DNA from: Verrucomicrobiota bacterium
GTDB taxonomy: Bacteria; Verrucomicrobiota; Verrucomicrobiia; Limisphaerales; UBA11320
Direction: 5' to 3'
DNA: 47,150 nt
Assembly: GCA_016199985.1 (NCBI GenBank)
Contig: JACQFQ010000071.1
Coordinates: 1 to 47,150 of the forward strand
A model generated the notes under the pieces. It searched no databases and was not told where the DNA came from. It was given only the letters and a program-made list of their open reading frames with translations. The position numbers and the translations under genes were made by a program. This document shows, one piece after another, positions 25,713 through 34,970 of this stretch. The first letter of the stretch is position 1; every line of letters begins with the position of its first letter.

Positions 25713-25726
25713 TCTTTTCGAAAAGA
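25713..25726. promoter_or_regulatory. 14-bp perfect palindrome, possible activator/operator site
   Basis: TCTTTTCGAAAAGA is fully self-complementary and lies 24 nt upstream of the -35 box of the secreted-protein promoter, a position typical for an activator site. No transcription factor can be assigned. Confidence 0.35.
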
Positions 25727-26127
25727 AACCACTCTCGAGATCGTTAGCTCCCTTCCCCTCGCTCTACGGATATGAAGGGCTGTAGGCGCACGTGCTCCGG
25801 TCGGCCTGGCGCTGACACCTAGGACCCGCTAGTTCCCCACCTTCCGCCCTAATGATGCCGGAGATAGCGCATCCGGAAGTAGCGCTAGAGAATATACATA
25901 AGATCCGTAACTATAATAACTTATATAGACATTAAATCGATGAATAAGACATTTAAGCCTAGGCGAATGCTCTTTGCCACCAAATCACCGTCCATTGACG
26001 GACGGGGACTGGGAGACCGTGGTTCACCGAGTCATGCAAGATGGGATTGCCCCGCGACAGCAGACACCATGAGTCGGTCCGATTTCTTCGCTCGACAAGG
26101 TTTCAGGCGCTTTCCAGATTGGCGTAG

Positions 26128-29100
26128 ATGCCTCACGCCGAATTTGTTCATCTGCATTTGCACACTGAGTATTCGATGCTCGATGGCGCCTGCCGGATCG
26201 ACAAGCTTATGGAGCGAGCCGAAGAGTTGAGGTTTCCCGCGCTTTCAATCACCGATCATGGGGTTCTCTACGGCGCAATCGACTTCTACCAGGCCGCCTT
26301 AAGCAAGGGCATCAAGCCCATCGTTGGATGCGAAGTTTACGTGGCGCCGAACAGCCGATTCGACAAGAAGTCGACGAGCGGCTCCCGCGACACCTACCGA
26401 CATTTGCTTTTGTTGGCCAAAGACGAAAAGGGCTACAAAAACCTGCTTCGCCTAGCCACGGCCGGTCACCTCGAAGGCTACTACTACAAGCCTCGAATCG
26501 ACAAGGAGCTCCTAGCCTTGTATGCGGACGGCCTCATTGCGCTCTCCGGATGTCTCGCCAGCGAGGTGCCGGAGCTCATCCACACCGGCCAACTTGACCG
26601 GGCGCGCGAGGCTATTGATTGGTTTAAGCAGGTTTTCACTCCGGAGAACTACTACCTGGAACTACAGAACCACGGGATCGCGGAGCAGGCCGCTGTCAAC
26701 CGACAGCTTATCCCCTGGGCGAAGGAGTTCGGTCTCAAGGTCGTTGCGACAAACGATGTGCACTACATCGACAAATCTCACTCCCACGCTCACGACTGCC
26801 TGATCTGCCTGGGAACCCAAACGCAGCTTCAAGATCAGAAGCGCATGCGTTACGCGCCTGAGCAGTTCTTCCTGCGCTCCGCCGATGAGATGAAGTCGCT
26901 GTTCACGGAGATCCCTGAAGCCGTGGCGAACACGCTGGAAGTGGCGGAAAAGTGCAATCTGGAATTGGAGTTCGGCAAGCTCCACTATCCGGTTTTCGCC
27001 CCACCGGAGCATTTCACTCGTGAAGGCTACCTCCGGAAACTCCTCGCCGAAGGGCTCGGCCGTCGCTACGGAATCGCGGCAAGAGCGGTAGGGAAGGAAT
27101 TTGTCGTCGATTCGCTCCATGATCCACGCCGACTCCCAACATTCATCCCGACATCGCCCGATGACAACGAGGAGGACGCAGAACACCCCTTGACCTCCAT
27201 AGGCGATCCCCGTGTCGCGGACGCGTTGGCAGCCGTCATGCAGCGGTTGGATCTCGAGTTGGAGGTCATCGAAAAAACGGGTTTCGTTTCGTATTTCCTC
27301 ATTGTTGGAGATTTCGTCCAACACGGACGCGAGCGCGGCGTCGCCTGCGTGGCGCGCGGCTCAGCGGCCGGCTCCCTGGTCACCTATCTTCTCGAAATCT
27401 CCAACGTCGACCCCATCCGATATGGATTGCTGTTCGAGCGATTCCTCAATCCCGAGCGCGTGAATCCGCCCGACATCGACATCGATTTCGCCGACGACCG
27501 ACGGGCGGACGTGATTGAATACGTCCGCCAAAAGTACGGCAACGACTGCGTGGCGCAGATCGTCACGTTCGGCACCATGGGGGCAAAATCCGTGCTGCGG
27601 GATCTCTGCCGGGTCAACGGATTGCCGTTCTCCGACGGCGATCGCCTGGCGAAGATGATCCCAAACGAGCTCAAGATGGATCTGGCCAAGGCGCTGAAAG
27701 TCTCGGCCGAATTCAAGCAGGCCTACGACTCCGAGGAAGTCACGCGGGAGCTTGTGGATACCGCGTTCGTTCTCGAGGACATCGTCCGCAACGCGTCCGT
27801 TCACGCCGCCGGGGTCGTAATCGGCCCTGAGCCCTTGGTGAATCTCCTGCCGTTGAAGCAAGACGAGAACGGCACCATCGTCACCCAGTACCCCATGGGG
27901 CCGGTGGGCGACCTGGGGCTGCTCAAGATGGATTTCCTGGGGCTCAAGACCCTCACCGTCATCCGCAACGTGTGCGAGCTTGTCCAGAAACGATACGGAA
28001 CGACCATCCCCATCGACCGGCTTCCTCTTGAAGATCAAAAGACCTACGACCTTCTCAACAAGGGAAACACAGTGGGAGTGTTCCAACTGGAATCTGGGGG
28101 AATGCGGGATTTGTGCCGCAAATTCCAGATTAGCTCGGTGGAGCACATCACGGCTCTCGTGGCGCTCTATCGCCCGGGCCCGATGGACCTCATCCCCGAC
28201 TTTATCAAACGCAGGCACGGGGAGGTGAAGATTGAGTACGAGCACCCGCTTCTGGAATCCATCTCGCGCGAGACCTACGGAGTGCTCATTTACCAGGAGC
28301 AGGTCATGCAAGCGGCGCAGCTTCTGGCAGGGTATACGCTGGGAAGCGCCGATCTTCTGCGACGGGCGATGGGGAAAAAGAAGCCCGAGGAGATGGCCAA
28401 GCAGCGCGCCATTTTTGTGAAGGGCGCCTCGACGGTGAACGGAATCCCAGCCACGAAAGCCAACCAGGTTTTCGATCTCCTCGAAAAATTCGCCGGCTAC
28501 GGCTTCAACAAATCTCACGCCGCCGCTTACGCGATCGTCAGCTACCAAACCGCCTACCTCAAGGCCAACTACCCGGTGGAGTTCCTCTCCGCCATGATGA
28601 CCAACGAAATGGGATCGTTGGAGAAGCTCCAGGTCGTCCTCGACGAGGCGAAGGCCATGCAGATCGAGGTGCTTCCGCCCGACGTGAACGAGGGCGACGC
28701 GTTCTTCGGTCCCGCGCCGGGCACGCCGGACCCCGAGGGCAATCGCAAGGACAGCATCCGGTTCGGGCTCGCGGCCATCAAGGGCGTCGGAGAGATCGCG
28801 GTCGAGAGCATTCTCAAGGCGCGGAGCGAAGGCGGCCGATTGAACAGCCTCGAGGACTTCTGCGAGCGCGTCGATCTGCGCGTGGTGAACAAGCGCGTAT
28901 TGGAAGCCCTCGTGCGATGCGGCGCCTGCGATAGCCTGGGAGCGAATCGCGCCACAATGTTCGCCTCCATCGAGCGCACGCTCGCCCGAGCCTCCTCCGT
29001 GGCCGCGGATCGAGCCCGCGGCCAGACGTCCCTCTTCGGCGGCGCCGAAGCGTTCTCGCAGCCTCAAACGCCCAATGCCGGCCACGCGCTGCCCGAGTGG

Positions 29101-29808
29101 CCGCAGCACGAACTGCTCGCCGCGGAGAAGGAGCTCCTCGGATTCTACGTCACCGGACACCCTCTCACCCCCTACGCCGATCTGCTCGGCCGTTTCTGCC
29201 TCCACGACTCCATCACCGCCAAGCAGCTGCCGTCCCGCAGCGTCACCCGCATCGGGGGAATGGTCTCCACGGTGCAAAGCGGACTGAGCAAGAAAACCGG
29301 GAAGCCCTACGCCATGGTCACGCTGGAGGATTTGCACGGAAGCATGTCGCTCCTATGCATGAACGAAAACCATGACAAATACCGCGATCTTTTAACACCC
29401 AACAAGGCGTTGCTGATTGTCGCCGAGGTCAACAACGACGAGGACAAACCCAAGCTCTTTCCCCAGGAGATCATGCCCCTGGAAGACGCGCCCAAGCGAT
29501 ACACCACCCAAGTCCATCTCAAGCTAAACGAGGCGCACCTCTCTCCGACGAGACTGGAGGAAGTGAGACAGCTGCTGGAGCGCCACCCCGGGAGAGTGCC
29601 GCTGTTCCTGTGCATCCGGCGGATCGCGGGGGAGCGAGTGTTCATCGAAGTTCATGAGAAATGGAACGTGAGGCCATCGCGCGAGCTCGAAAAGGAATCG
29701 GACGAGCTCTTCGGCGAGGAGACCTACTACGCGCGGGTCGACACTCGCCAGCCCGAGAAGGCGGTGCGGAAGTGGGAGCGAAAGCCTGGAGGATCCGATG
29801 ACGAGTGA
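26128..29808 (+). CDS. dnaE: DNA polymerase III alpha subunit
   Basis: The replicative polymerase catalytic subunit, 1226 residues, DnaE1 type. The N-terminal PHP domain keeps its His motif (FVHLHLHTEYSMLDG, H10/H12) and ITDHG, so it may bind metal. The C-family polymerase core has ARGSAAGSLVTYLL and PDIDIDF, with catalytic D449 and D451, then FQLESGGMRDL and VALYRPGPMDLIPDFI. The tandem HhH region (GFNKSHAAAYAIVSYQTAYLK) and a C-terminal OB fold (RIGGMVSTVQSGLSKKTGKPYAMVTLED) follow. Compared with E. coli DnaE there is an insertion around residues 335-365 rich in Asp/Glu. Its end overlaps the next gene by 11 nt. Confidence 0.97.
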   Translation: MPHAEFVHLHLHTEYSMLDGACRIDKLMERAEELRFPALSITDHGVLYGAIDFYQAALSKGIKPIVGCEVYVAPNSRFDKKSTSGSRDTYRHLLLLAKDEKGYKNLLRLATAGHLEGYYYKPRIDKELLALYADGLIALSGCLASEVPELIHTGQLDRAREAIDWFKQVFTPENYYLELQNHGIAEQAAVNRQLIPWAKEFGLKVVATNDVHYIDKSHSHAHDCLICLGTQTQLQDQKRMRYAPEQFFLRSADEMKSLFTEIPEAVANTLEVAEKCNLELEFGKLHYPVFAPPEHFTREGYLRKLLAEGLGRRYGIAARAVGKEFVVDSLHDPRRLPTFIPTSPDDNEEDAEHPLTSIGDPRVADALAAVMQRLDLELEVIEKTGFVSYFLIVGDFVQHGRERGVACVARGSAAGSLVTYLLEISNVDPIRYGLLFERFLNPERVNPPDIDIDFADDRRADVIEYVRQKYGNDCVAQIVTFGTMGAKSVLRDLCRVNGLPFSDGDRLAKMIPNELKMDLAKALKVSAEFKQAYDSEEVTRELVDTAFVLEDIVRNASVHAAGVVIGPEPLVNLLPLKQDENGTIVTQYPMGPVGDLGLLKMDFLGLKTLTVIRNVCELVQKRYGTTIPIDRLPLEDQKTYDLLNKGNTVGVFQLESGGMRDLCRKFQISSVEHITALVALYRPGPMDLIPDFIKRRHGEVKIEYEHPLLESISRETYGVLIYQEQVMQAAQLLAGYTLGSADLLRRAMGKKKPEEMAKQRAIFVKGASTVNGIPATKANQVFDLLEKFAGYGFNKSHAAAYAIVSYQTAYLKANYPVEFLSAMMTNEMGSLEKLQVVLDEAKAMQIEVLPPDVNEGDAFFGPAPGTPDPEGNRKDSIRFGLAAIKGVGEIAVESILKARSEGGRLNSLEDFCERVDLRVVNKRVLEALVRCGACDSLGANRATMFASIERTLARASSVAADRARGQTSLFGGAEAFSQPQTPNAGHALPEWPQHELLAAEKELLGFYVTGHPLTPYADLLGRFCLHDSITAKQLPSRSVTRIGGMVSTVQSGLSKKTGKPYAMVTLEDLHGSMSLLCMNENHDKYRDLLTPNKALLIVAEVNNDEDKPKLFPQEIMPLEDAPKRYTTQVHLKLNEAHLSPTRLEEVRQLLERHPGRVPLFLCIRRIAGERVFIEVHEKWNVRPSRELEKESDELFGEETYYARVDTRQPEKAVRKWERKPGGSDDE

Positions 29809-32662
29809 GCGCAATCCGCCGGCGACAGAGCCCCAAACGGGAAACGCCCTGAACCGATCCGGACGCGGCCGACTCCTTCCTCCGGTCATCGCGTTGCTCA
29901 TCGCTCTCTTCGTTTCCCGGGGCCAGGGCGCCAGCCCCACCGAAATCCAAAAGCGAGGCGCGACCCACTGGGCATTCCGGCCCATGAGGTCACCTGCGAT
30001 CCCAGGATCGACGGACGCGCGGATCCGCAATCCTATCGACTCTTTCGTGGCGGCGCGCCTGCTGAAGGAGGGATTGGCGTTCTCGCCCGACGCGGACAGC
30101 ACCACCCTGCTGCGTAGAATCTCCCTCGATTTGACGGGCCTCCCCCCCGCGCTGGACGCGCTCGACGCTTTCGTCTCCGACAACTCATCGGACGCCTATG
30201 ACCGGGCTGTGGAGCGACTTTTGCGCTCTCCTCACTACGGGGAAAAGTGGGCGCGCCACTGGCTGGACACAGCGCGCTACGCCGACTCCAACGGATTCGA
30301 GAAGGACCGCACCCGCAGCGTGTGGCCCTATCGCGACTACGTCATCCGAAGCTTCAATGCGGATCTCCCCTTCGACCAGTTCACCATCGAGCAGCTCGCG
30401 GGCGATCTCCTGGACGAGCCCACCCGTGATCAACGCATCGCGACCGGCTTTCTGCGAAACTCGATGGTCAACATGGAAGGCGGCATCGAACCGGAGAAGT
30501 TTCGCGTGGAGACGATCATTGATCGGGTCGACGCGGTGGGGCGAACCTGGCTCGGGCTCACCATCGCCTGCGCGCAATGCCACGATCACAAATACGACCC
30601 GATCCGCATGACGGATTACTACGGTTTCTACGGACTCCTGAATCAGGATGATGAGCCCAAGCTGGAAGTTCCCAACGCCGCCCAACAGCGGCGCCGGGAA
30701 GAGATCGTCGCCAGCGCGAACAACTTCGAGACCGACTGGGCGCGATCGACGCCAGACTGGAGTGCCCTGGAAGCGCAATGGGAAGCGCGCGTGGCGGAAC
30801 CCGTCGGCCACTGGGAGGCGCTCGACGCGAAGGAGTGGCACAGTCAGCCGCTCAAGTTCGAAAAGCAGGAGGACCTTTCCCTCCTGGGAGGCGGGGACAT
30901 CTACAACAACTCCGTCCTGCGGATCTGGGTCGAGACGCCCCTCACCCACATCACGGGCTTCCGGCTTGAGGCGCTCAACAATGCCAACCTTCCGTTCAAC
31001 GGCCCGGGCGTGGACGCGGACGGAGGCTTCCAGCTCTGCGAATTCACCGTGGAAGCCACCCCGCTGGCGACGTCCAAGTCCACCACGCTGACCGCCACCA
31101 ACACGGCCTCCAGCACGAATCTCGTCCACTTCCACAAAGCGATCGCCGACGTCGAAGCGCCCGGTTGGCCCGCGATGGCGACCATCGACGGCAACACCAC
31201 GCAGGGCGGCTGGGCGAGCGCGTTCACCTTCGGCAGGCGGAACGAGGAGCGCAGGATTGTCTTTGAGGCGGAGAAGCCCTTTGGCTTCGAAGGAGGCACT
31301 CGGATGCTGATCTCGCTCCATTGCAAGCCCAAGGAATCACCGCTCCCGAACTTCATGCTGGGATGCGTGCGGGTGAGCATGACCACCGATCCGGCGCCGC
31401 TCGCGGTCGACCCTCTCTCAAGCAAGCAACGACGCATTCTCCAGATCCCCCAGGCTCAGCGAACAGCGGACCAGCGGCGCGAGCTCCTGCATGTCTTCCG
31501 AACCCATGAGCAAGCCTTTGCCACGACATGGCAGGCCTGGGATGATCTCTGGAAGGATTGGCCCAAGGCGGAAGCGACGACGCTTGCGCTTCGAGCGCGT
31601 CCGAGGCCTCGGGTCACGCGCCTCTTCAAGCGCGGCGATTGGCAGCGTCCCCTGGAAGCGGTTTCGCCGGATGTCCCGGCGATCCTCCCCCGCCTCCCCG
31701 CCCACGCGCCCCTCAACCGTCTCGGTCTGGCGCGATGGCTCGTCGATTTGCGCAATCCGCTCACCGCGCGCGTTCTGGTCAATCGCGTCTGGCAGCAATA
31801 CTTCGGACAGGGGCTCGTCCCCACCGTCGAAGACCTGGGAACACGGTCTGAAACCCCGTCCCATCCAGAGCTCCTGGATTGGCTCGCGACAGAATTCATG
31901 CGGCGTGGTTGGAGCTTCAAGGAGCTGCATCGGTTGATCGTCGGCTCCACGACGTATCGCCAATCCTCGCGCGCGCGCGCTGAGCTGCTCGGCCGAGATC
32001 CCTACAACAGGCTCCTGGCCCGGGGAGCCCGGACGCGCGTGGACGCCGAGTCGGTTCAGGATATCGCCCTCTCCGCAAGCGGGCTGCTCAATCCGAAGGT
32101 GGGCGGGCCCAGCGTTTTCCCTCCGCTGCCCGACGGCGTCATGCAGCTCAGCTATGGCCCCATTCCGTGGAATACAAGCGAGGGCGAGGATCGATACCGA
32201 CGCGCGATGTACACGTTTTGGAAGCGCTCGGTGCCCTATCCCGCGCTGACGACCTTCGACGCACCGTCCGCGGAGCAGAGCTGCGTGCGTCGCGTGCGAT
32301 CCAACACCCCGCTGCAGGCGCTCGTGACGCTCAACGAGCCGACCTTCCAACAGGCCGCGCGATGGCTCGGCTGGCGCGCTCTGCGGGACGGCGGCTCGAC
32401 GGATGAAGCGCGCCTCGACCACGCGTTTCGACTCTGCGTCAGCCGTCAGCCCGACGAACTCGAACGCGCCGCGCTTCTCCGACTGCTCGCCTCCTCGCGC
32501 GCCGAGTTTGAACAGGCGGGCCGCGACGCCGCGACGGTGGCGTTCTCAGATCCCAAGAACCCGCCCCCCATGCCGCCCAGCGCCACAGTGCGGGACCTCG
32601 CCGCCTGGACCACGGTTTCTCGCGCGCTGCTGAACCTGGACGAAACCATCACCAAGGAATGA
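29798..32662 (+). CDS. PSD1-family protein (DUF1549 and DUF1553) with inserted beta-domain
   Basis: A 954-residue exported protein of a family expanded in Planctomycetes and Verrucomicrobia, function unproven. A signal anchor lies at about residues 26-45. DUF1549 (about 78-290) has SLDLTGLPP, SPHYGEKWARHWLDTARYADSNG and the CAQCHDHKYDPI motif, a possible heme site. An insert of about 190 residues (346-535) resembles a carbohydrate-binding or jelly-roll domain (DIYNNSVLRIWVETPLTHITGFRLEAL). DUF1553 follows (ARWLVDLRNPLTARVLVNRVWQQYFG). It lacks the N-terminal PSCyt1 cytochrome domain present in the second PSD1 gene of this window. GGAGG five nt before the ATG decides the start. It overlaps dnaE by 11 nt and the DUF1501 gene by 4 nt. 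Confidence 0.9.
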   Translation: MTSERNPPATEPQTGNALNRSGRGRLLPPVIALLIALFVSRGQGASPTEIQKRGATHWAFRPMRSPAIPGSTDARIRNPIDSFVAARLLKEGLAFSPDADSTTLLRRISLDLTGLPPALDALDAFVSDNSSDAYDRAVERLLRSPHYGEKWARHWLDTARYADSNGFEKDRTRSVWPYRDYVIRSFNADLPFDQFTIEQLAGDLLDEPTRDQRIATGFLRNSMVNMEGGIEPEKFRVETIIDRVDAVGRTWLGLTIACAQCHDHKYDPIRMTDYYGFYGLLNQDDEPKLEVPNAAQQRRREEIVASANNFETDWARSTPDWSALEAQWEARVAEPVGHWEALDAKEWHSQPLKFEKQEDLSLLGGGDIYNNSVLRIWVETPLTHITGFRLEALNNANLPFNGPGVDADGGFQLCEFTVEATPLATSKSTTLTATNTASSTNLVHFHKAIADVEAPGWPAMATIDGNTTQGGWASAFTFGRRNEERRIVFEAEKPFGFEGGTRMLISLHCKPKESPLPNFMLGCVRVSMTTDPAPLAVDPLSSKQRRILQIPQAQRTADQRRELLHVFRTHEQAFATTWQAWDDLWKDWPKAEATTLALRARPRPRVTRLFKRGDWQRPLEAVSPDVPAILPRLPAHAPLNRLGLARWLVDLRNPLTARVLVNRVWQQYFGQGLVPTVEDLGTRSETPSHPELLDWLATEFMRRGWSFKELHRLIVGSTTYRQSSRARAELLGRDPYNRLLARGARTRVDAESVQDIALSASGLLNPKVGGPSVFPPLPDGVMQLSYGPIPWNTSEGEDRYRRAMYTFWKRSVPYPALTTFDAPSAEQSCVRRVRSNTPLQALVTLNEPTFQQAARWLGWRALRDGGSTDEARLDHAFRLCVSRQPDELERAALLRLLASSRAEFEQAGRDAATVAFSDPKNPPPMPPSATVRDLAAWTTVSRALLNLDETITKE

Positions 32663-34125
32663 GAGGCTCTATGTCGATGCTTCACGATTATCTGGCCGAG
32701 CACAGCCGCTATCAAACAAGGCGGTGGTTCTTTCGCGATTGCGGACTGGGGCTCGGATCGCTGGCTCTGGGCGCCTTGCTGCGCGGCTCGGGGCGGGCCG
32801 AGGCGGCGGAAGGAGCCTCCTCGCGCCCTCTCCTCGCGCCGAAGGCGCCCCATCATCCGCCAAAAGCTAAACGCGTCATCTACCTCTTCCAGGCCGGCGC
32901 GCCAAGCCAGCTCGACCTGTTTGACTACAAGCCCGAGCTGGCCAAATGGAACGGCAAGCCTGTGCCTCCCGAGGTTGTGAAGGGCCAGCAGTACGCGTTC
33001 ATCAAGCCCGACGCCGCGCTCTATGCGTCCGAGTTCCGATTCGCCAAGCACGGCCAAAGCGGAGCTGAGATCTCGGACGCAATGCCGGCGCTCGCCCGAG
33101 TGGCGGATGACGTCGCTTTTGTGCGATCCATGACCACCGACGCCTTCAACCACGCGCCGGGACAGATCTTCATGAACACGGGCTCGCAACAATTCGGACG
33201 CCCCAGCATGGGGGCTTGGGTCACCTACGGCCTGGGCAGCGAGTCGCAGGATCTCCCGGCGTTCGTTGTGTTGAACTCCGCGGGCGGACTCAGCGGAGGT
33301 TCCGGCAATTTCGGCTCGGGGTTTCTCCCCACGGTCTACCAGGGCGTGCCGTTCCGGAAGGGCTCGGATCCCGTTCTCTATCTGGCCAACCCCGCCGGCG
33401 TCAGCGCGACGATGCAGCGTCGCACTCTCGACGCGATCAAGGAGCTCAACGAGCGCCGGCTCGCCGTCGTGGGCGACCCCGAGATCGCCACCCGGATCCA
33501 CTCCTTCGAAATGGCCTATCGCATGCAATTCAGCGCGCCCGAGCTGGTCGATATAGCGAGCGAGCCAAAGCATATCCTCGAGCTCTATGGAGCGGAGCCC
33601 GGCAAGCCGTCCTACGCCAACAACTGCCTCCTCGCGCGAAGGTTGGTCGAGCGCGGCGTGCGGTTTGTGCAGCTCTTTCACGAGGCGTGGGATCATCACA
33701 GCGATGTCAAAGGGGGCGTGAAGGCTCAGTCCGCGGCGACCGATCGCGCGAACGCCGCGCTCATCCGGGATCTGAAGGACCGCGGGATGCTCGACGACAC
33801 GCTCGTCATCTGGGGCGGCGAATTCGGACGCACGCCCATGGTGGAAGCCAGCGTGGAGCTTGGGCGCAGCCTCGGACGCGATCACCATCCGCAGGCCTTC
33901 ACGATTTGGATGGCGGGGGGTGGAGTGAAGCCCGGGCTGACCCTCGGAGAAACGGATGATTTCGGATTCCATGTCGTGAAGGATCGCGTGCATGTGCATG
34001 ACCTGCACGCGACGCTGCTTCACCTGCTCGGCTTCGATCACACCAAGCTCACGCATCGCTTCCAAGGGCGCGATTTCCGACTCACCGACGTGCATGGAGA
34101 AGTCGTCCAAGATCTGCTGGCGTGA
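32659..34125 (+). CDS. DUF1501 protein, Tat-exported, alkaline-phosphatase/sulfatase-like
   Basis: A 488-residue protein. A Tat-type signal (RRWFFRDCGLGLGSLALGALL) lies near residues 21-41. The mature protein belongs to DUF1501, structurally related to the sulfatase/alkaline phosphatase superfamily: FQAGAPSQLDLFDYKP, KHGQSGAEISD, AWDHHSDVKGG, LVIWGGEFGRTP and the C-terminal HVHDLHATLLHLLGFDHTKLTHRFQGRDFRLTDV. Its substrate is unknown. DUF1501 genes nearly always sit directly after a PSD1 gene, as here with a 4-nt overlap, so the two products probably work together outside the cytoplasm. An ATG at 32671 preceded by GAGAGG is an equally good start. Confidence 0.9.
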   Translation: MRGSMSMLHDYLAEHSRYQTRRWFFRDCGLGLGSLALGALLRGSGRAEAAEGASSRPLLAPKAPHHPPKAKRVIYLFQAGAPSQLDLFDYKPELAKWNGKPVPPEVVKGQQYAFIKPDAALYASEFRFAKHGQSGAEISDAMPALARVADDVAFVRSMTTDAFNHAPGQIFMNTGSQQFGRPSMGAWVTYGLGSESQDLPAFVVLNSAGGLSGGSGNFGSGFLPTVYQGVPFRKGSDPVLYLANPAGVSATMQRRTLDAIKELNERRLAVVGDPEIATRIHSFEMAYRMQFSAPELVDIASEPKHILELYGAEPGKPSYANNCLLARRLVERGVRFVQLFHEAWDHHSDVKGGVKAQSAATDRANAALIRDLKDRGMLDDTLVIWGGEFGRTPMVEASVELGRSLGRDHHPQAFTIWMAGGGVKPGLTLGETDDFGFHVVKDRVHVHDLHATLLHLLGFDHTKLTHRFQGRDFRLTDVHGEVVQDLLA

Positions 34126-34364
34126 GAGGCGCGGTTCGACCACTGGGCCGGATGATCCGGATTGCTTTGAGGAAAGGGGCGCAAGGCGAACATCCACGAC
34201 GCGTGGCGATCCACCGCCCGAGGAGATTCGCGTTGTTCATCCTGACGACCCTGCAAGAGTCCTCCGCGCGCATTCGCCAAATCAGTCTGCGCGACGCATC
34301 CGCCTGCTTCCTTGCCATCCCAACCAACCAACGGTATGGAATCCGCGGCCCCAGCGCTCTTATT

Positions 34365-34916
34365 ATGCCAATCATACGTTCAATCTGGTTCTGCCTCCTC
34401 TTGATGGTCTCCGCCGTTGGATGCGCGCAACACGGGCTCTGGTCCGTGCAGACTACGCCAAAGCTGGAAATCCTGAACCAACAGATCAAGAACAACGCCA
34501 ACGACGCGCAAGCCCTCTCGAATCGAGGATATGCGCTCTCGTTGTTAGGGAGAAAGCCTGAAGCCCGGACGGATCTCCGGAAGGCGGTTGCCCTGAAGGA
34601 CAATGGGCCTATGCACAATCGAGTGGGTTGGGCCTACTTCAACCTGGGTGATTACGCCGACGCGAAGCGCGAAATGGAAACAGCCGCCAAACTGAGCGAC
34701 CGGAAGGCCCATTATGATTACTACTCGCTGGTGCTTGGGTATTGGGGGGTCCAGGACATGAAGCGGGCGCTGGAGAACTATCAGCTGGCGGTGGAACGCG
34801 ATCCGCGGTTCGGAGAATTCAAAACCCTCAACGAACGGTCCAGCGAGTGGACCCCAATCGAGCGCCGCGCGATCCACGAGGTTTATGTTTTGTGGAGCAA
34901 GGCCTACCGGCCCTAG
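34365..34916 (+). CDS. TPR-containing lipoprotein
   Basis: A 183-residue protein whose signal sequence (MPIIRSIWFCLLLMVSAVGC) ends in a probable lipobox cysteine at residue 20. Two to three TPR units follow: NDAQALSNRGYALSLLGRKPEARTDLRKAV, GPMHNRVGWAYFNLGDYADAKREMETA and KAHYDYYSLVLGYWGVQDMKRALENYQLAV. It would be a periplasmic or outer-membrane-anchored interaction module. The start at 34365 is chosen for the lipoprotein signal. The open frame upstream has no signal and reads into the DUF1501 stop. It sits between two inverted PSD1/DUF1501 pairs, but 240 nt from the first, so partnership is uncertain. Confidence 0.8.
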   Translation: MPIIRSIWFCLLLMVSAVGCAQHGLWSVQTTPKLEILNQQIKNNANDAQALSNRGYALSLLGRKPEARTDLRKAVALKDNGPMHNRVGWAYFNLGDYADAKREMETAAKLSDRKAHYDYYSLVLGYWGVQDMKRALENYQLAVERDPRFGEFKTLNERSSEWTPIERRAIHEVYVLWSKAYRP

Positions 34917-34970
34917 CAGGCCGTCGGAATGGGTCCACGCGTGTTCCGGCGGCAAAGGGGAGCTGGATGA

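Larger units (their letters stand above)
25629..26127. other. Large divergent intergenic region upstream of dnaE
   Basis: About 500 nt separating the minus-strand secreted-protein gene from plus-strand dnaE. It contains the minus-strand promoter at 25660-25688, a 14-bp palindrome at 25713-25726, a 6-bp inverted repeat TAGCGC/GCGCTA near 25865-25887, and a markedly AT-rich patch at about 25890-25960 that includes a TATAAT at 25912-25917. No -35 partner for that hexamer was recognised. No gene is supported. Confidence 0.45.

Noticed and set aside
27361..29337. A 658-codon open frame antisense to dnaE
   Set aside because: Long antisense frames are expected in GC-rich genes. The dnaE frame has all conserved motifs and this frame has none.
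32446..34197. A 583-codon open frame antisense to the first DUF1501 gene
   Set aside because: Same reason: shadow of a well-conserved gene, no recognisable domain.
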